Source of the DNA: Rhizobium sophorae
Lineage (GTDB): Bacteria > Pseudomonadota > Alphaproteobacteria > Rhizobiales > Rhizobiaceae
NCBI RefSeq assembly: GCF_013087515.1
Contig: NZ_JABFCN010000028.1
Span: 161,910-225,909 of the forward strand
Direction of reading: 5' to 3'
Length of the DNA stretch: 64,000 bases
The notes below the pieces were generated by a model that saw nothing but the letters and a program-made list of their open reading frames with translations, did no database searches and was not told the origin of the DNA. Both the position numbers and the translations under genes were made by a program. Below, in pieces: positions 53,186 through 62,175 of this stretch (positions within the stretch are counted from its first letter, which is position 1; every line of letters begins with the position of its first letter).

Positions 53186-53395
53186 TCACCTTCCGCCGGC
53201 CAGCAATCGGAGCTGTCCTTCGTCATGCACACCCTGGCGGTAAAGCTCGATGATGAGGGCGCCCAGACGGTCGGCCTCTTTGCCGGATCGGTCGATCTTT
53301 AGCCCGCTACACAGAGCCTCGTGCACACGCCTGCACACATCGAGGTCCTCGGAGGCGAGCGGTTCGTCACGCGTGCTGAACAGCTTGTCTGACAT
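53186..53395 (-). CDS. Small conserved-looking hypothetical protein
   Basis: 69 residues (MSDKLFSTRDEPLASEDLDV, then CRRVHEALCSGLKIDRSGKE, ending LLAGGR). It is helical and charged with two Cys. The middle, GKEADRLGALIIELYRQGVHDEG, is a regular amphipathic helix. Small proteins with this start (SDKLFS.RDEPLASEDL) are, as far as I recall, common in rhizobia and unassigned. The region 52.94-53.18 kb before it shows only the hairpin noted separately. Confidence 0.6.
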   Translation of the reverse strand: MSDKLFSTRDEPLASEDLDVCRRVHEALCSGLKIDRSGKEADRLGALIIELYRQGVHDEGQLRLLAGGR

Positions 53396-53588
53396 CGCAA
53401 TCTGCCCTTTTTGGATGCCGTGAATCGCTTTCGTGAAAAAAAGATAATTTCACGATCTTTGCTCTGCAAGATGGGCGAAGGTCCGAAATTCAAAAACAAT
53501 TCGGCCCTCGCACGGTAAGACGGGCAAGGCTTCAGGGCGTGGATATGAGACCGATCGGCCTGTCGGACTGATGGATAGCTTGCGCGTG

Positions 53589-53765
53589 CTACTTGAGTGC
53601 TGGGTTCTTGGCGCTTTGTTGCGCCAGGCGCAGCTCTTTCAGCCGCTTGGTTTTTTCGCGGCGGGCCCGCTGCTCCGCCTCGATGGTTTCCTTGGCGGCT
53701 CGCTCGGTATTTTCGAAACGATCCTGCCGGTAAGCCTTTGATGAGGGTTCACGTTCTCTTGTCAT
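53589..53765 (-). CDS. Small charged hypothetical protein, 58 residues
   Basis: From ATG 53765 (MTREREPSSKAYRQDRFENT), then ERAAKETIEAEQRARREKTK and ending QQSAKNPALK. A strongly charged single helix, rich in Arg/Glu, probably a coiled coil. The longer frame up to 53870 adds an unlikely segment. Such short helix proteins are frequent in rhizobia; function unknown. Confidence 0.55.
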   Translation of the reverse strand: MTREREPSSKAYRQDRFENTERAAKETIEAEQRARREKTKRLKELRLAQQSAKNPALK

Positions 53766-53913
53766 GGCCGCTAAACGCAAATCGGCGAAAACGGTTTCAT
53801 GGGAAAATGAGTCTCTGGCTGTCAATCGATCGACGTGGCCAGAACGCCGGCGTGCAGGATGGCAAGCCATCGTGGCAACCGGGCGCCTGATCGGCGCCCG
53901 GCAACATCACGGA

Positions 53914-54750
53914 TCAGCCTTTGATAAAGGCGAGGATATCGGGGTTTATGATGTCGGCATGGGTGGTGCACATGCCGTGGGGGAATTTCTCGTAGACCTT
54001 CAACGTAGCGTTCTGCAGGAGCTTGGACGAGAGCAGGGCGGAGTCGGCGATCGGCACGATCTGGTCGTCGTCGCCGTGCATGACGAAGGTCGGCACGGTG
54101 ATGATCTTCAGGTCTTCGGTGAAGTCGGTTTCCGAAAAGGCCTTGATGCCGTCGTAATGCGCCTTGGCGCCGCCGATCATACCCTGGCGCCACCAATTGT
54201 TGATGATCGGCTCCGAAACTTTCGCGCCCGGCCGGTTGAAGCTGTAAAACGGACCGGCCGGCAGGTCACGATAGAATTGCGAGCGGTTGGCGGCGAGCTG
54301 CTTGCGCAGATCGTCGAAGACTTCGATCGGCAGGCCGCCGGGATTGGCATCGGTTTTGACCATGATGGGCGGCACGGCGCCGATGATGACGAGCTTGGCG
54401 ACGCGGCCCTGCGGCTGGCCGTGGCGGGCGACATAATGGGTCGCTTCGCCGCCGCCGGTGGAGTGGCCGATATGGACGGTGTTCCTGAGATCGAGATGCT
54501 CGACGACGGCTGCGGCATCGGCGGCGTAATGATCCATATCGTGACCGTCGCCGACCTGGGTGGAGCGGCCGTGACCGCGCCGGTCATGGGCGACGACGCG
54601 GTAGCCCTTCTCAAGGAAGAACAGCATCTGGGCGTCCCAGTCGTCGGAGCATAGCGGCCAGCCGTGATGGAACATGATCGGCTGGGCGTTCTTCGGCCCC
54701 CAATCCTTGTAGAAGATCTCGACGCCGTCCTTGGTGGTAACCGTGCTCAT
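53914..54750 (-). CDS. Alpha/beta hydrolase (non-haem chloroperoxidase type)
   Basis: 278 residues. Catalytic features: oxyanion region MFHHGWPLCSDDWD, nucleophile elbow GHSTGGG (Ser in HIGHSTGGGEATHYVARHG), acid in FVMHGDDDQIVPIADS, and His in FPHGMCTTHADIINPDILAF. The start VTTKDGVEIFYKDWGPKNAQ and the DRRGHGRS motif identify the chloroperoxidase/esterase branch, which catalyses ester hydrolysis and perhydrolysis with acetate. ATG 54750 is preceded by a purine-rich stretch (GGAGCCAAAAG). Confidence 0.9.
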   Translation of the reverse strand: MSTVTTKDGVEIFYKDWGPKNAQPIMFHHGWPLCSDDWDAQMLFFLEKGYRVVAHDRRGHGRSTQVGDGHDMDHYAADAAAVVEHLDLRNTVHIGHSTGGGEATHYVARHGQPQGRVAKLVIIGAVPPIMVKTDANPGGLPIEVFDDLRKQLAANRSQFYRDLPAGPFYSFNRPGAKVSEPIINNWWRQGMIGGAKAHYDGIKAFSETDFTEDLKIITVPTFVMHGDDDQIVPIADSALLSSKLLQNATLKVYEKFPHGMCTTHADIINPDILAFIKG

Positions 54751-55385
54751 CTTTTGGCTCCGTTGGTTGGGGTTGGTTGATCAATGCGATCAGAAGTTTG
54801 CGCCGTTGCCGGCAGAATTGGCAAGGGCCACGAGCGTGGTTGCGCCGGAGGCTTGGGGCAAGAAGATCACGCCTGATGGGATCAACCGGCTCGAATTATG
54901 CTGATACGCTTATTGAATGGCTCTTTCTATTCTATTGATATGACAGAAGGTTGTATGGTTTCGCGAGTTGGGCCCGCAGCACCGGTCCATCTCGCATGAT
55001 GGGGACGGGGGATTTGGCGATCCTCATCTGGCTGCTTCGTACTGCGAACATCTTTTGATCCCCGGTATGTCTGCCTGTTGAACACCTCAGGCATGTTCGT
55101 CATGGCATAACGAAGGCAGCTGATTTGACGGGCGAATGTCTGCAATGAGCCAATTTTCTGCCGTTCGTTCAAGATATCTGTCCGGGTAGTTCAATATATC
55201 TGTCCGGCTAGGTGTGTTGGCATTCTCTGCGTTGCGCGCATTGCAGACTGCTGCTGGCGCTCACTTGAACGCGGGCCGACGCCCAACCATCTAATCCTCA
55301 CACAACAGCACAATGGCGAACCGTCGCAATCGCGACCGCTTCGCCGGCGGCGGGACGGCCGTTATTGCCGCCTGAGGATCAAATA
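54751..55385. other. Intergenic region, about 630 bases, possible remnant DNA
   Basis: No supported gene. It contains a direct repeat of ATATCTGTCCGG(G/C)TAG at about 55167 and 55190 and a frame on the minus strand (54927-55172) of doubtful composition. The mixed base composition compared with its neighbours suggests decayed mobile or foreign DNA; no transposase motif is visible. Confidence 0.4.
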
Positions 55386-56342
55386 ATGGGTTACATGGAT
55401 AAGGACATAGCGCCTCAGAATGATGGGGCGCTGATCGATGCCTATTCGCAATCGATCGCAGCAGCAGTCGATATCGTCGGGCCGGCGGTCAGCCGGATCG
55501 AGAGGGTGGGTGGCCGGCAGGGGCATGGTTCGGGCTTCGCTATATCGCCTGACGGCCTGATCATCACCAACAGCCACGTCGTCGACGACGCCAAGGCCGT
55601 TCGCATCACCACGCCTGATGGCTTCGTCACCGAGGGTCGGGTGCTCGGCCGGGATGTGGATACCGATATCGCCCTCATTCGCGCCAATACCAGCACTGGC
55701 GCCTGGGCGAAGCTCGGAGATTCCCAGTGCTTGCGCAGGGGCCATATCGCCATCGCGATCGGAAACCCGCTCGGCTTCGAATGGACTGTTACCGCCGGTA
55801 TCGTCTCGGCGCTCGGCCGGTCGATGCGGGCTGCCAGCGGCCGGCTGATGGAGGACGTCATCCAGACCGATGCGGCGCTCAATCCCGGCAATTCAGGCGG
55901 GCCGCTGGTGTCTTCCAGCGGCGAGGTTATCGGCGTCAATACCGCCGTCATTCAGGGTGCGCAGAGCATCGCCTTTGCCGTGGCGTCGAACACGGCCAAT
56001 TTCGTGGTTTCGGAGATTCTTCGCTATGGCCAGGTCAGGCGCGCCTTCATCGGTATCGCCGGCGATACGATCGTGCTGCCGCGCCGGGTGGCGCTTGCGG
56101 CGGGCACGGTGCAGACGACCTCCGTCCGCATCCGGCGCGTCGAGCCGGAAGGGCCGGCGGCGAAGGGAGGGCTGCAGGAGGGCGATTATATCCTCGCCAT
56201 CGACGGCAGCCCGGTCGGCGGCGTCGACGATATCGTCCGATTGATGGATGGCAGCAGGATCGGCAGGGATACGGAAATCCTGGTGTTCTCGGTGGCGGGG
56301 CGGATCGAGAAGAAGATGTTGCTGCCGATGGCCCGGTCCTGA
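55386..56342 (+). CDS. S1C trypsin-like serine protease with a PDZ domain (HtrA-like)
   Basis: 318 residues from ATG 55386. The protease domain has the catalytic triad His64 (TNSHVV), Asp94 (TDIAL) and Ser170 (LNPGNSGGPLV). A single PDZ domain follows at about 225-312 (AAKGGLQEGDYILAIDGSPV). No signal peptide or membrane anchor precedes it, unlike DegP/DegQ/DegS, so a cytoplasmic location is likely unless a different start is used. Substrates unknown. Confidence 0.88.
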   Translation: MGYMDKDIAPQNDGALIDAYSQSIAAAVDIVGPAVSRIERVGGRQGHGSGFAISPDGLIITNSHVVDDAKAVRITTPDGFVTEGRVLGRDVDTDIALIRANTSTGAWAKLGDSQCLRRGHIAIAIGNPLGFEWTVTAGIVSALGRSMRAASGRLMEDVIQTDAALNPGNSGGPLVSSSGEVIGVNTAVIQGAQSIAFAVASNTANFVVSEILRYGQVRRAFIGIAGDTIVLPRRVALAAGTVQTTSVRIRRVEPEGPAAKGGLQEGDYILAIDGSPVGGVDDIVRLMDGSRIGRDTEILVFSVAGRIEKKMLLPMARS

Positions 56343-56379
56343 CGCCGCACGTCGGCGTCATGACAAGCCGTCATTTACG

Positions 56380-57381
56380 TCAGGCGCTGACGGCCTCCTG
56401 CTCGGTCCCCGAAAAATCCACCGCCGCAAAGGCTGCCGCCAGCACCTCCGGCCCGGCGCCGTTTTTCGCGGCATCGGTGGAGAGGATCTGGCGGTAGCGC
56501 CTTGCGCCGGGCAAGCCTGTGAAGAGACCGACCATGTGGCGGGCCACGTGCTGCAGCCGGCCGCCGCTCATGATGTGGCTTTCGGCATAGGCCATCATCC
56601 GGTCACGCAGCGCCTCCCAGTCCGGCTCGCTCGCAGGCGCGCCGAAGAAACGCTGGTCGACGTCAGTAAGGATCGCGGCATTCTGATAGGCGGCCCGGCC
56701 AAGCATGACGCCATCGACATGGGTGAGGTGGGTTGCTGCCTCGTCGAGCGTGCGGATGCCGCCATTGATCCCGATGAAGACATCGGGCCAGCGCTGCTTC
56801 ATCCGGTAGACGATCTCGTAGTCGAGCGGCGGGATCTCGCGGTTCTCCTTGGGGCTCAGACCCTTCAGCCAGGCCTTGCGGGCATGGATCCAGATCGCGT
56901 CGGCGCCGGCATCGAGAACGCGGGTGATCAGCTCGGGCAGTGCCTGTTCCGGGTCCTGCTCGTCGACGCCGATCCGGCATTTCACCGTCACTGGCGCGGT
57001 CGCGACTGCCTTCATCGCCGCGACGCATGCGGCCACCGTCTCCGGCGTCAGCATCAGGCAAGCGCCGAAGGTGCCTGACTGCACGCGGTCGGAAGGGCAG
57101 CCGACATTGAGGTTGAACTCGTCATAGAGGTAGGGTTCGGCGATCTTTACCGCCTCGACAAGTTTTGCCGGGTCCGATCCGCCGAGCTGCAGCGCCAAGG
57201 GATGCTCGGCGGCGTCATGACCGAGCAGCCGGTCGCGCGGGCCGTGGATGATCGCATCGGCCACCACCATCTCGGTATAGAGCAGTGCCCCGCGGCTGAT
57301 CTGCCGGTGGAAATAGCGGCAATGCCGATCCGTCCAGTCGATCATAGGGGCGACCGCAAAAATCGGCCTCTTCTGCGTCAT
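56380..57381 (-). CDS. dusA: tRNA-dihydrouridine(20/20a) synthase DusA
   Basis: 333 residues from ATG 57381. FMN-dependent TIM barrel with FAVAPMIDWTDRHCRYFHR at the N-terminus, LQLGGSDPAKLVEAVKIAEP, NVGCPSDRVQSGTFGACLM (catalytic Cys in TFGACLM), VKCRIGVDEQDPEQALPEL and GRAAYQNAAILTDVDQRFFG. The C-terminal helical tRNA-binding domain (HVARHMVGLFTGLPGARRYR) is specific for DusA. It reduces uridines in the D-loop of tRNA. It lies downstream of the cold-shock gene on the same strand, behind that gene's terminator. Confidence 0.93.
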   Translation of the reverse strand: MTQKRPIFAVAPMIDWTDRHCRYFHRQISRGALLYTEMVVADAIIHGPRDRLLGHDAAEHPLALQLGGSDPAKLVEAVKIAEPYLYDEFNLNVGCPSDRVQSGTFGACLMLTPETVAACVAAMKAVATAPVTVKCRIGVDEQDPEQALPELITRVLDAGADAIWIHARKAWLKGLSPKENREIPPLDYEIVYRMKQRWPDVFIGINGGIRTLDEAATHLTHVDGVMLGRAAYQNAAILTDVDQRFFGAPASEPDWEALRDRMMAYAESHIMSGGRLQHVARHMVGLFTGLPGARRYRQILSTDAAKNGAGPEVLAAAFAAVDFSGTEQEAVSA

Positions 57382-57516
57382 CGACGTTCCATTGTTCCTT
57401 GTTACCGGGGCCGCAGCGCGGGCGCCGTCACCGCCGCATCGGGCGGGCATCCATAAAGCGCGCATATAACACTTGCCAATGCGATCGACAAATGACCGCC
57501 GATCACCACAAACAGA

Positions 57517-57542
57517 AACGGCGCCCCTTGCGGAGCGCCGTT
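57517..57542 (-). terminator. Intrinsic terminator of the cold-shock gene
   Basis: On the minus strand AACGGCGC pairs with GCGCCGTT around a 10-base loop, followed by TCTGTTTGT. About 25 bases after the csp stop. Confidence 0.75.
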
Positions 57543-57566
57543 CATGCCGCCGAAGCGACGTCTGAC

Positions 57567-57779
57567 TTACGAAGCCGAGATGTTGACGGCCTTCGGGCCC
57601 TTGCCCATGCGGTCCGGCTCGGTGTCGAAGGTAACCTGCTGGCCTTCGCGCAGCGACTGGATGCCAGAAGCCTGCAGCGCAGAGATATGGACGAAAACGT
57701 CCTTTGCGCCGCCGTCCGGCGTGATGAAACCAAAACCCTTGTCCTGGTTGAAGAATTTTACGGTGCCCTTGGTGGCCAT
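57567..57779 (-). CDS. cspA: CspA-family cold-shock protein
   Basis: 70 residues, a single cold-shock domain with both RNA-binding motifs, KGFGFI (RNP1) and VFVHIS (RNP2), inside GTVKFFNQDKGFGFITPDGG. The protein binds single-stranded RNA and DNA as an antiterminator or RNA chaperone. A long untranslated leader upstream (57780 to about 57950) is normal for this family and may regulate translation by temperature. Rhizobia carry several csp paralogues; the exact number cannot be seen here. Confidence 0.95.
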   Translation of the reverse strand: MATKGTVKFFNQDKGFGFITPDGGAKDVFVHISALQASGIQSLREGQQVTFDTEPDRMGKGPKAVNISAS

Positions 57780-58311
57780 TGGGATCGTCCTTTTCCCTTA
57801 GTCTGTGTAGTATCCGCGCCCCCGAGAGGAAGCGGACGGCTTTAGCTTTCGCCCCGATCGATTGGGACGAAGGGTCAGTCGGAGAAGTCACGTACGGGGA
57901 AAGAACGTCTACGTAGGCGGGTAGTCCCGCGCCGCCTTCCAAACGGAAGGGATTACCACATCAGTCCAGTCACCGGCATGCAAATGCCCGAGTAAGTCAA
58001 TTCGTGCCAGCATTTCGGGCAAAAAGCAAGCGGGATTATTGTGGCACGCCCGCATCGATACCGGGAAATGCCGAAGATTCAGATACTTGACGGTGGGTTA
58101 ACGGATTCTTGCACGGCTGTGCCATATCGGGATTCCGTGCCGAAACGGGATGACAGGCGGATTCGATAGTCGGGCAGGGATTTGTTCGGGGCCGGTCGGG
58201 CGGCAGGGCACACCGATCAGTCTTCATGGTGGGGGAGGAACGGAGCAATTGATCCAGTGAAATCGGTGGCAAACACAGGGAACCGCGACGGCGGGTGGCT
58301 GGGCCGCCTAC
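57780..58311. other. cspA leader region and intergenic DNA
   Basis: 530 bases. The first about 170 bases probably form the cspA 5' leader (minus strand) with GGGAAAAGGAC as ribosome site. The rest holds weak frames only, such as 58036-58272 (minus), which is proline-rich and unconvincing. Confidence 0.45.
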
Positions 58312-58779
58312 CTACCGCGCATCACCCAGCAACGCGCCGAGACTCCACGGATTATCCCCCTTCTGGTTCGCGATGTCGTCGACCTTCCAGCCGCCGTGTT
58401 CGCGCACCAGGGTGTAGAAGAGTGTCACCTCTTCGCCGTTTTCGAATTCCACTTCCACCTCGGCTTTGTCATCCAGCAGGATCGGTTGGCCGATCCTGAC
58501 GTCGCTGGCCGCGCCGTCCTGACCCGCGATGACGGGATCGAAGTCGATCGCGCCGACATCGCCCTCCGGTGTGTTGTCGAGATCGGTCTGAAGGAGCTCA
58601 TTCAGGTGGTCGGAGAAGAAAGTCGAATAGGGCGAGGGCGCCTCGGCGTCGCTGTTGTCGGTGTCGTAGCTATAGAGCGCCTTGAGCAGCGCCTGCGGCG
58701 TCTTGTAGGTCTGCGCCAATGCCGGCAAGGCTGCGACTGCCGACACGGCGAGGGCGAGGATGAATGTGGGCAGGCGCAT
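58312..58779 (-). CDS. Exported DUF3828-like protein
   Basis: 155 residues from ATG 58779 (an in-frame ATG at 58809 gives a longer, less typical signal). The signal peptide is RLPTFILALAVSAVAALPAL, ending ALAQ. The mature part begins TYKTPQALLKALYSYDTDNS and includes FFSDHLNELLQTDLDNTPEG, VEVEFENGEEVTLFYTLVRE and HGGWKVDDIANQKG. This arrangement fits the DUF3828 class of small periplasmic proteins with an NTF2-like fold. Function unknown. Confidence 0.72.
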   Translation of the reverse strand: MRLPTFILALAVSAVAALPALAQTYKTPQALLKALYSYDTDNSDAEAPSPYSTFFSDHLNELLQTDLDNTPEGDVGAIDFDPVIAGQDGAASDVRIGQPILLDDKAEVEVEFENGEEVTLFYTLVREHGGWKVDDIANQKGDNPWSLGALLGDAR

Positions 58780-58970
58780 GCGGGCTCTCCTCGATGAGCG
58801 GTGAATCATAGCGGAATCGGGCGCTGAGGTGGAGCGGCAATTTGGACCGGGCGGTCAGCCCGAACTCCCTCTTCTACCCAGTGGGGAGAAGAGATTCGGT
58901 GGGGTACCTTGTTCCGCCTGATCGACGCAGGGGCTTGCTGGCCGCGAGCCCCCCGTTTTGAAAGCCATTG

Positions 58971-58990
58971 GCGACGCAACTCTGCGTCGC
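58971..58990 (-). terminator. Hairpin after the RTX/cadherin gene
   Basis: GCGACGCA and TGCGTCGC form a perfect 8-bp stem with a 4-base loop, 19 bases after the stop of the minus-strand gene. No T run beyond a weak TTTC. Confidence 0.5.
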
Positions 58991-59008
58991 AGGCAATCCA
59001 GCCATGGC

Positions 59009-61795
59009 CTAGATCAATGCCTCATGCGACAGCGCAAACGACGGCTCGAAGACGTCCTTCACGGCAAGCGTGAAATCGTGGCTGGTGACGTTTCCGGCGG
59101 AGTCATAGGCTTCCGCGGTGAAGGTCAGGCTATGTGTGCTTTCGTAGTCGATCGCGGCCTTGGTCTGGATCTTGTTGCCGACGAGTTTGAAGATGCCGTC
59201 GGCATCGTCCGTCAGCCGCCATTTCACGGCGCCGCCTTCCGGATCGACGGCCGTCAGCAGGCCGACCGAGGTGCCGATCGCGATATTCTCGGAGACCGAG
59301 CTGCGCGAGAAGGCGAGGTTGGTCGGAGCCTTGTTGACCGGCGTCTCGTTGACGTCGAGGACGTTGATCGTGATGTCCTTTTCGACCGTGACCTTACCGT
59401 CGGAGACAGCCACCTTGATCGTGTGCGACTTCGCCGTCTCGTAGTCCAGCGCCTTCGAGGTGACGATGCGGTTGCCGTTGATCCGGAAGTGATCGTTGGC
59501 GCCATCGAGCAGCTTATAGGTGAGGGCATCGCCCTCGGCGTCCCTTGCACTGAGCAGGCCGACCGTGGTCCAGATCGGGGTACTTTCCAACAGGGAGGTT
59601 TTCGAAAGTTGTATATTGGTGGGCGCGCTGTTGGTGCCGTCGGGCGTGAACTGTCCCTTGGCGAAATCGTAGACGCCGTCGGCAAAACGGGCGAATTCAA
59701 CATCGGTCAGCGTATCCTTGCCCTCCAGGGCGCTCGTCAGGATGTGGCTGCCATTGTTCAACGCGAAGGAGTATTTGGCGAAATTGCCTGAGAAGACCGC
59801 CGTATCGATGCCCGCACCGCCCAAAAGCACGTCGTTGCCGGCGCCGCCTTCGAACCTGTCATTGCCGCCGGTTCCGAAGAAATAGTCGTCGCCGCCGCCG
59901 GTCTTGACGTCGATGCCGAAGGCGGTGCCGAAGATGTCGACGTGGCGGTTTGCCAGTTCGTCGGAGAGGTCGGCATGGGCGCTGTCCGTTAAAGTCAACG
60001 CCAGGACATCATTCTCGTAGCCCGGCTTGTCGTATTTGACGATCTTGTCGAAGCTTTCGAACTGGGCGGCCGAAGCGAGAACCTCGGCTCCTGCCGTTTC
60101 GAGGATTTCGACGTTCTTGATCGTGAAACCGGCAAGCCCGATGGATTCCTGCCCAAGGCCTAAAGTAGGTTTGATGACCTGCAGCGTGTCCGTGCCGGCG
60201 CCGCCATCGATTACTCCGGAAAGAGCGGAAGAGTGTGACTGCAAGTTGATGGCATCATTGCCATCGCCGGCATCAATATCGAAGGCCTCAGGGGCGGTGG
60301 ACATATTATCGCCATCGGTGATTTTATCGTCGCCCGCTCCGCCTTTGATGACGTCATTTCCGACGCCGCCGAAGATCTGATCGTTGCCATCGCCGCCGGT
60401 CAATTTGTCGTTGCCGGCATTGCCGTTGATCGTGTCGTTGCCGCCGCTACCATCGAAAATATCGTTGCCGTCGGTTCCCGTAAATATGTCGTCGCCGGCG
60501 CCAGTCTTGACGTCAATACCGGAGACCGTGCCAAATATACTAGCCCGACTGTTTCCAAGCTCGTCGGAAAGATCGACATGGGCCTTGTCCGTCAATCTCA
60601 AGATGGCGATAGAGGAGCCGAAAGCGTCCTTCGTTCCCGAGATTTTGTCAAAGCTTTCTAACTGCGCGGATGAACCGGTAAAGCCATACTCATTCGTTTC
60701 AAGAATTTCGAAATTCTTGATCGTCAGCCCGGCTATCCTGGATACGCGCAGTGTATCAATGCCGGTTCCGCCATCGATCGTGCCGGAAAGCCCCTGAGAC
60801 TGTGTCTGGAGGGTTACGATATCGTTTCCGTCGCCGGCAGCGATGTTGAAGACTTCTGATGAAAGACTCGAAACATCACCATCGACGATTACGTCGTCGC
60901 CCTTGCCACCGATCAACCGGTCATTTCCACCATTGCCGTTGATGTAGTCGTTACCGTCGCCGGCGTCGAAGATGTCGTTGCCGGCAGTTCCGGTGAGAAG
61001 GTCGCGAGCGCTCCCGGTCGTGACGTCGATGCCGGAAACGTTAGGGCCGCCAAAGATGTAGTTTAGCTTGCCTGCCAACTCGTCGGAAAGATCGACATGG
61101 GCGCCGTCTGTCAAGACCAGCTGCACGGAAGAATCGGAGCCGGTACCGATGATTTTATCGAAGGATTCGAATTGTGCCGTCGATGCGGTCACACTGGATG
61201 TCGCAGGCTGGAGAATCTCGACGTTCTTGATCGTCAGGCCTGTCAGATCATTGGCTTGCAGCGTGTCGGTGCCGGCCCCGCCGTCTATCGTTCCCGATAT
61301 CTTGGCGAAAGAGCCGGTGAACAAAATCACTTTGTCGTTGCCATCGCCGGCATCGATATTGAAGGTTTCAGCGACATCGGAAAAATAATCTCCGTCGCTA
61401 ATCGTGTCATTACCCGCGCCGCCCTTGAGGACGTCATTGCCGACGCCGCCGTAAATCTCGTCATTGCCATCGCCGCCATTCAGCGTGTCATTGCCTGCTT
61501 CACCATTGAGCAAGTCGTTACCGGCGCCGCCGCTCAGCGTGTCTGCGCCACCACCACTCACTATGGTGTCGTTGCCGGCGCCCGTCGTGATCGTATTGGG
61601 GCCGCTCGAGCCCCTGACGCTCGCGGAAACCGAGCCCAACTCGTCGGCGAGGTCTGCCACGCTGGAATCTGAGACGGTGAGGGCGACGGCGGAGAGAGGA
61701 TTAGCGGCGGAGTAGCGGATAACGTCGTAAGCTTCGAACTCAGCGCCGGTCCTGGTAAGCGTGGCGCCGTTCGTGTCCAGAATATTCAAGGCCAT
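59009..61795 (-). CDS. Large RTX/cadherin surface protein, probable type I secretion substrate
   Basis: 928 residues without a Sec signal. Four related units (start residues about 20, 209, 379 and 579) each contain FESFDKI-like and LTD.AHVDLSDEL-like motifs ending IDV.TG; the first is degenerate. Between them are RTX nonapeptides, for example AGNDLLNGEAGNDTLNGGDG, GGNDRLIGGKGDD and AGNDVLLGGAGID, which bind calcium. Residues about 735-920 hold two cadherin-like domains (NSAPTNIQLSKTSLLEST, NKAPTNLAFSRSSVSENI). Architecture and calcium motifs predict export by a PrsDE-type system and a role in attachment or biofilm matrix. No transporter genes are nearby. Confidence 0.85.
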   Translation of the reverse strand: MALNILDTNGATLTRTGAEFEAYDVIRYSAANPLSAVALTVSDSSVADLADELGSVSASVRGSSGPNTITTGAGNDTIVSGGGADTLSGGAGNDLLNGEAGNDTLNGGDGNDEIYGGVGNDVLKGGAGNDTISDGDYFSDVAETFNIDAGDGNDKVILFTGSFAKISGTIDGGAGTDTLQANDLTGLTIKNVEILQPATSSVTASTAQFESFDKIIGTGSDSSVQLVLTDGAHVDLSDELAGKLNYIFGGPNVSGIDVTTGSARDLLTGTAGNDIFDAGDGNDYINGNGGNDRLIGGKGDDVIVDGDVSSLSSEVFNIAAGDGNDIVTLQTQSQGLSGTIDGGTGIDTLRVSRIAGLTIKNFEILETNEYGFTGSSAQLESFDKISGTKDAFGSSIAILRLTDKAHVDLSDELGNSRASIFGTVSGIDVKTGAGDDIFTGTDGNDIFDGSGGNDTINGNAGNDKLTGGDGNDQIFGGVGNDVIKGGAGDDKITDGDNMSTAPEAFDIDAGDGNDAINLQSHSSALSGVIDGGAGTDTLQVIKPTLGLGQESIGLAGFTIKNVEILETAGAEVLASAAQFESFDKIVKYDKPGYENDVLALTLTDSAHADLSDELANRHVDIFGTAFGIDVKTGGGDDYFFGTGGNDRFEGGAGNDVLLGGAGIDTAVFSGNFAKYSFALNNGSHILTSALEGKDTLTDVEFARFADGVYDFAKGQFTPDGTNSAPTNIQLSKTSLLESTPIWTTVGLLSARDAEGDALTYKLLDGANDHFRINGNRIVTSKALDYETAKSHTIKVAVSDGKVTVEKDITINVLDVNETPVNKAPTNLAFSRSSVSENIAIGTSVGLLTAVDPEGGAVKWRLTDDADGIFKLVGNKIQTKAAIDYESTHSLTFTAEAYDSAGNVTSHDFTLAVKDVFEPSFALSHEALI

Positions 61796-62175
61796 ATATA
61801 TCTTTCCCCAAAAGATGCTTTGTACTCGGCAATATGAGAGATCCCCGAAACAACTGTTTTATTGCTCGGCGGATGACAACCCCTCGGGGATCTATGCCAA
61901 TCCCCGATTAAGTTTTCAATGCAAAATTGTGTCTTTTCATTGCTTTTTTAATGAAAAACTAAGGATGAAATACTGGAGAAACGAATTTTAATTTGAGAAC
62001 TCAAAGTCATAATTTGGTTTCGTAAACAGTATTATCTTTCATTTTCGGGCGGGATGCTCTCGCGAAAATTTTGTTTCAGCGGGTTTGTCGGTAGTGCTGC
62101 GCCGCGCGACCATTCGCGTCACTACCGCAGGTTGGTGTTTGGCTTCGACTTGTTCAGACTTCCCGCGCGGAAGAA
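61796..62175. other. Promoter region of the RTX gene and AT-rich intergenic DNA
   Basis: 380 bases. 61900-62040 is markedly AT-rich relative to the rest of the window. Short plus-strand frames here lack coding character. The RTX gene has GGGGAAAGATATAT before its ATG. Confidence 0.5.

Noticed and set aside
54927..55172. 81-residue minus-strand frame
   Set aside because: Mixed composition, no ribosome site, no motif; kept only as part of the intergenic description.
58036..58272. 78-residue minus-strand frame
   Set aside because: Proline- and serine-rich with no ribosome site or family resemblance; lies between a cold-shock leader and an unrelated gene.
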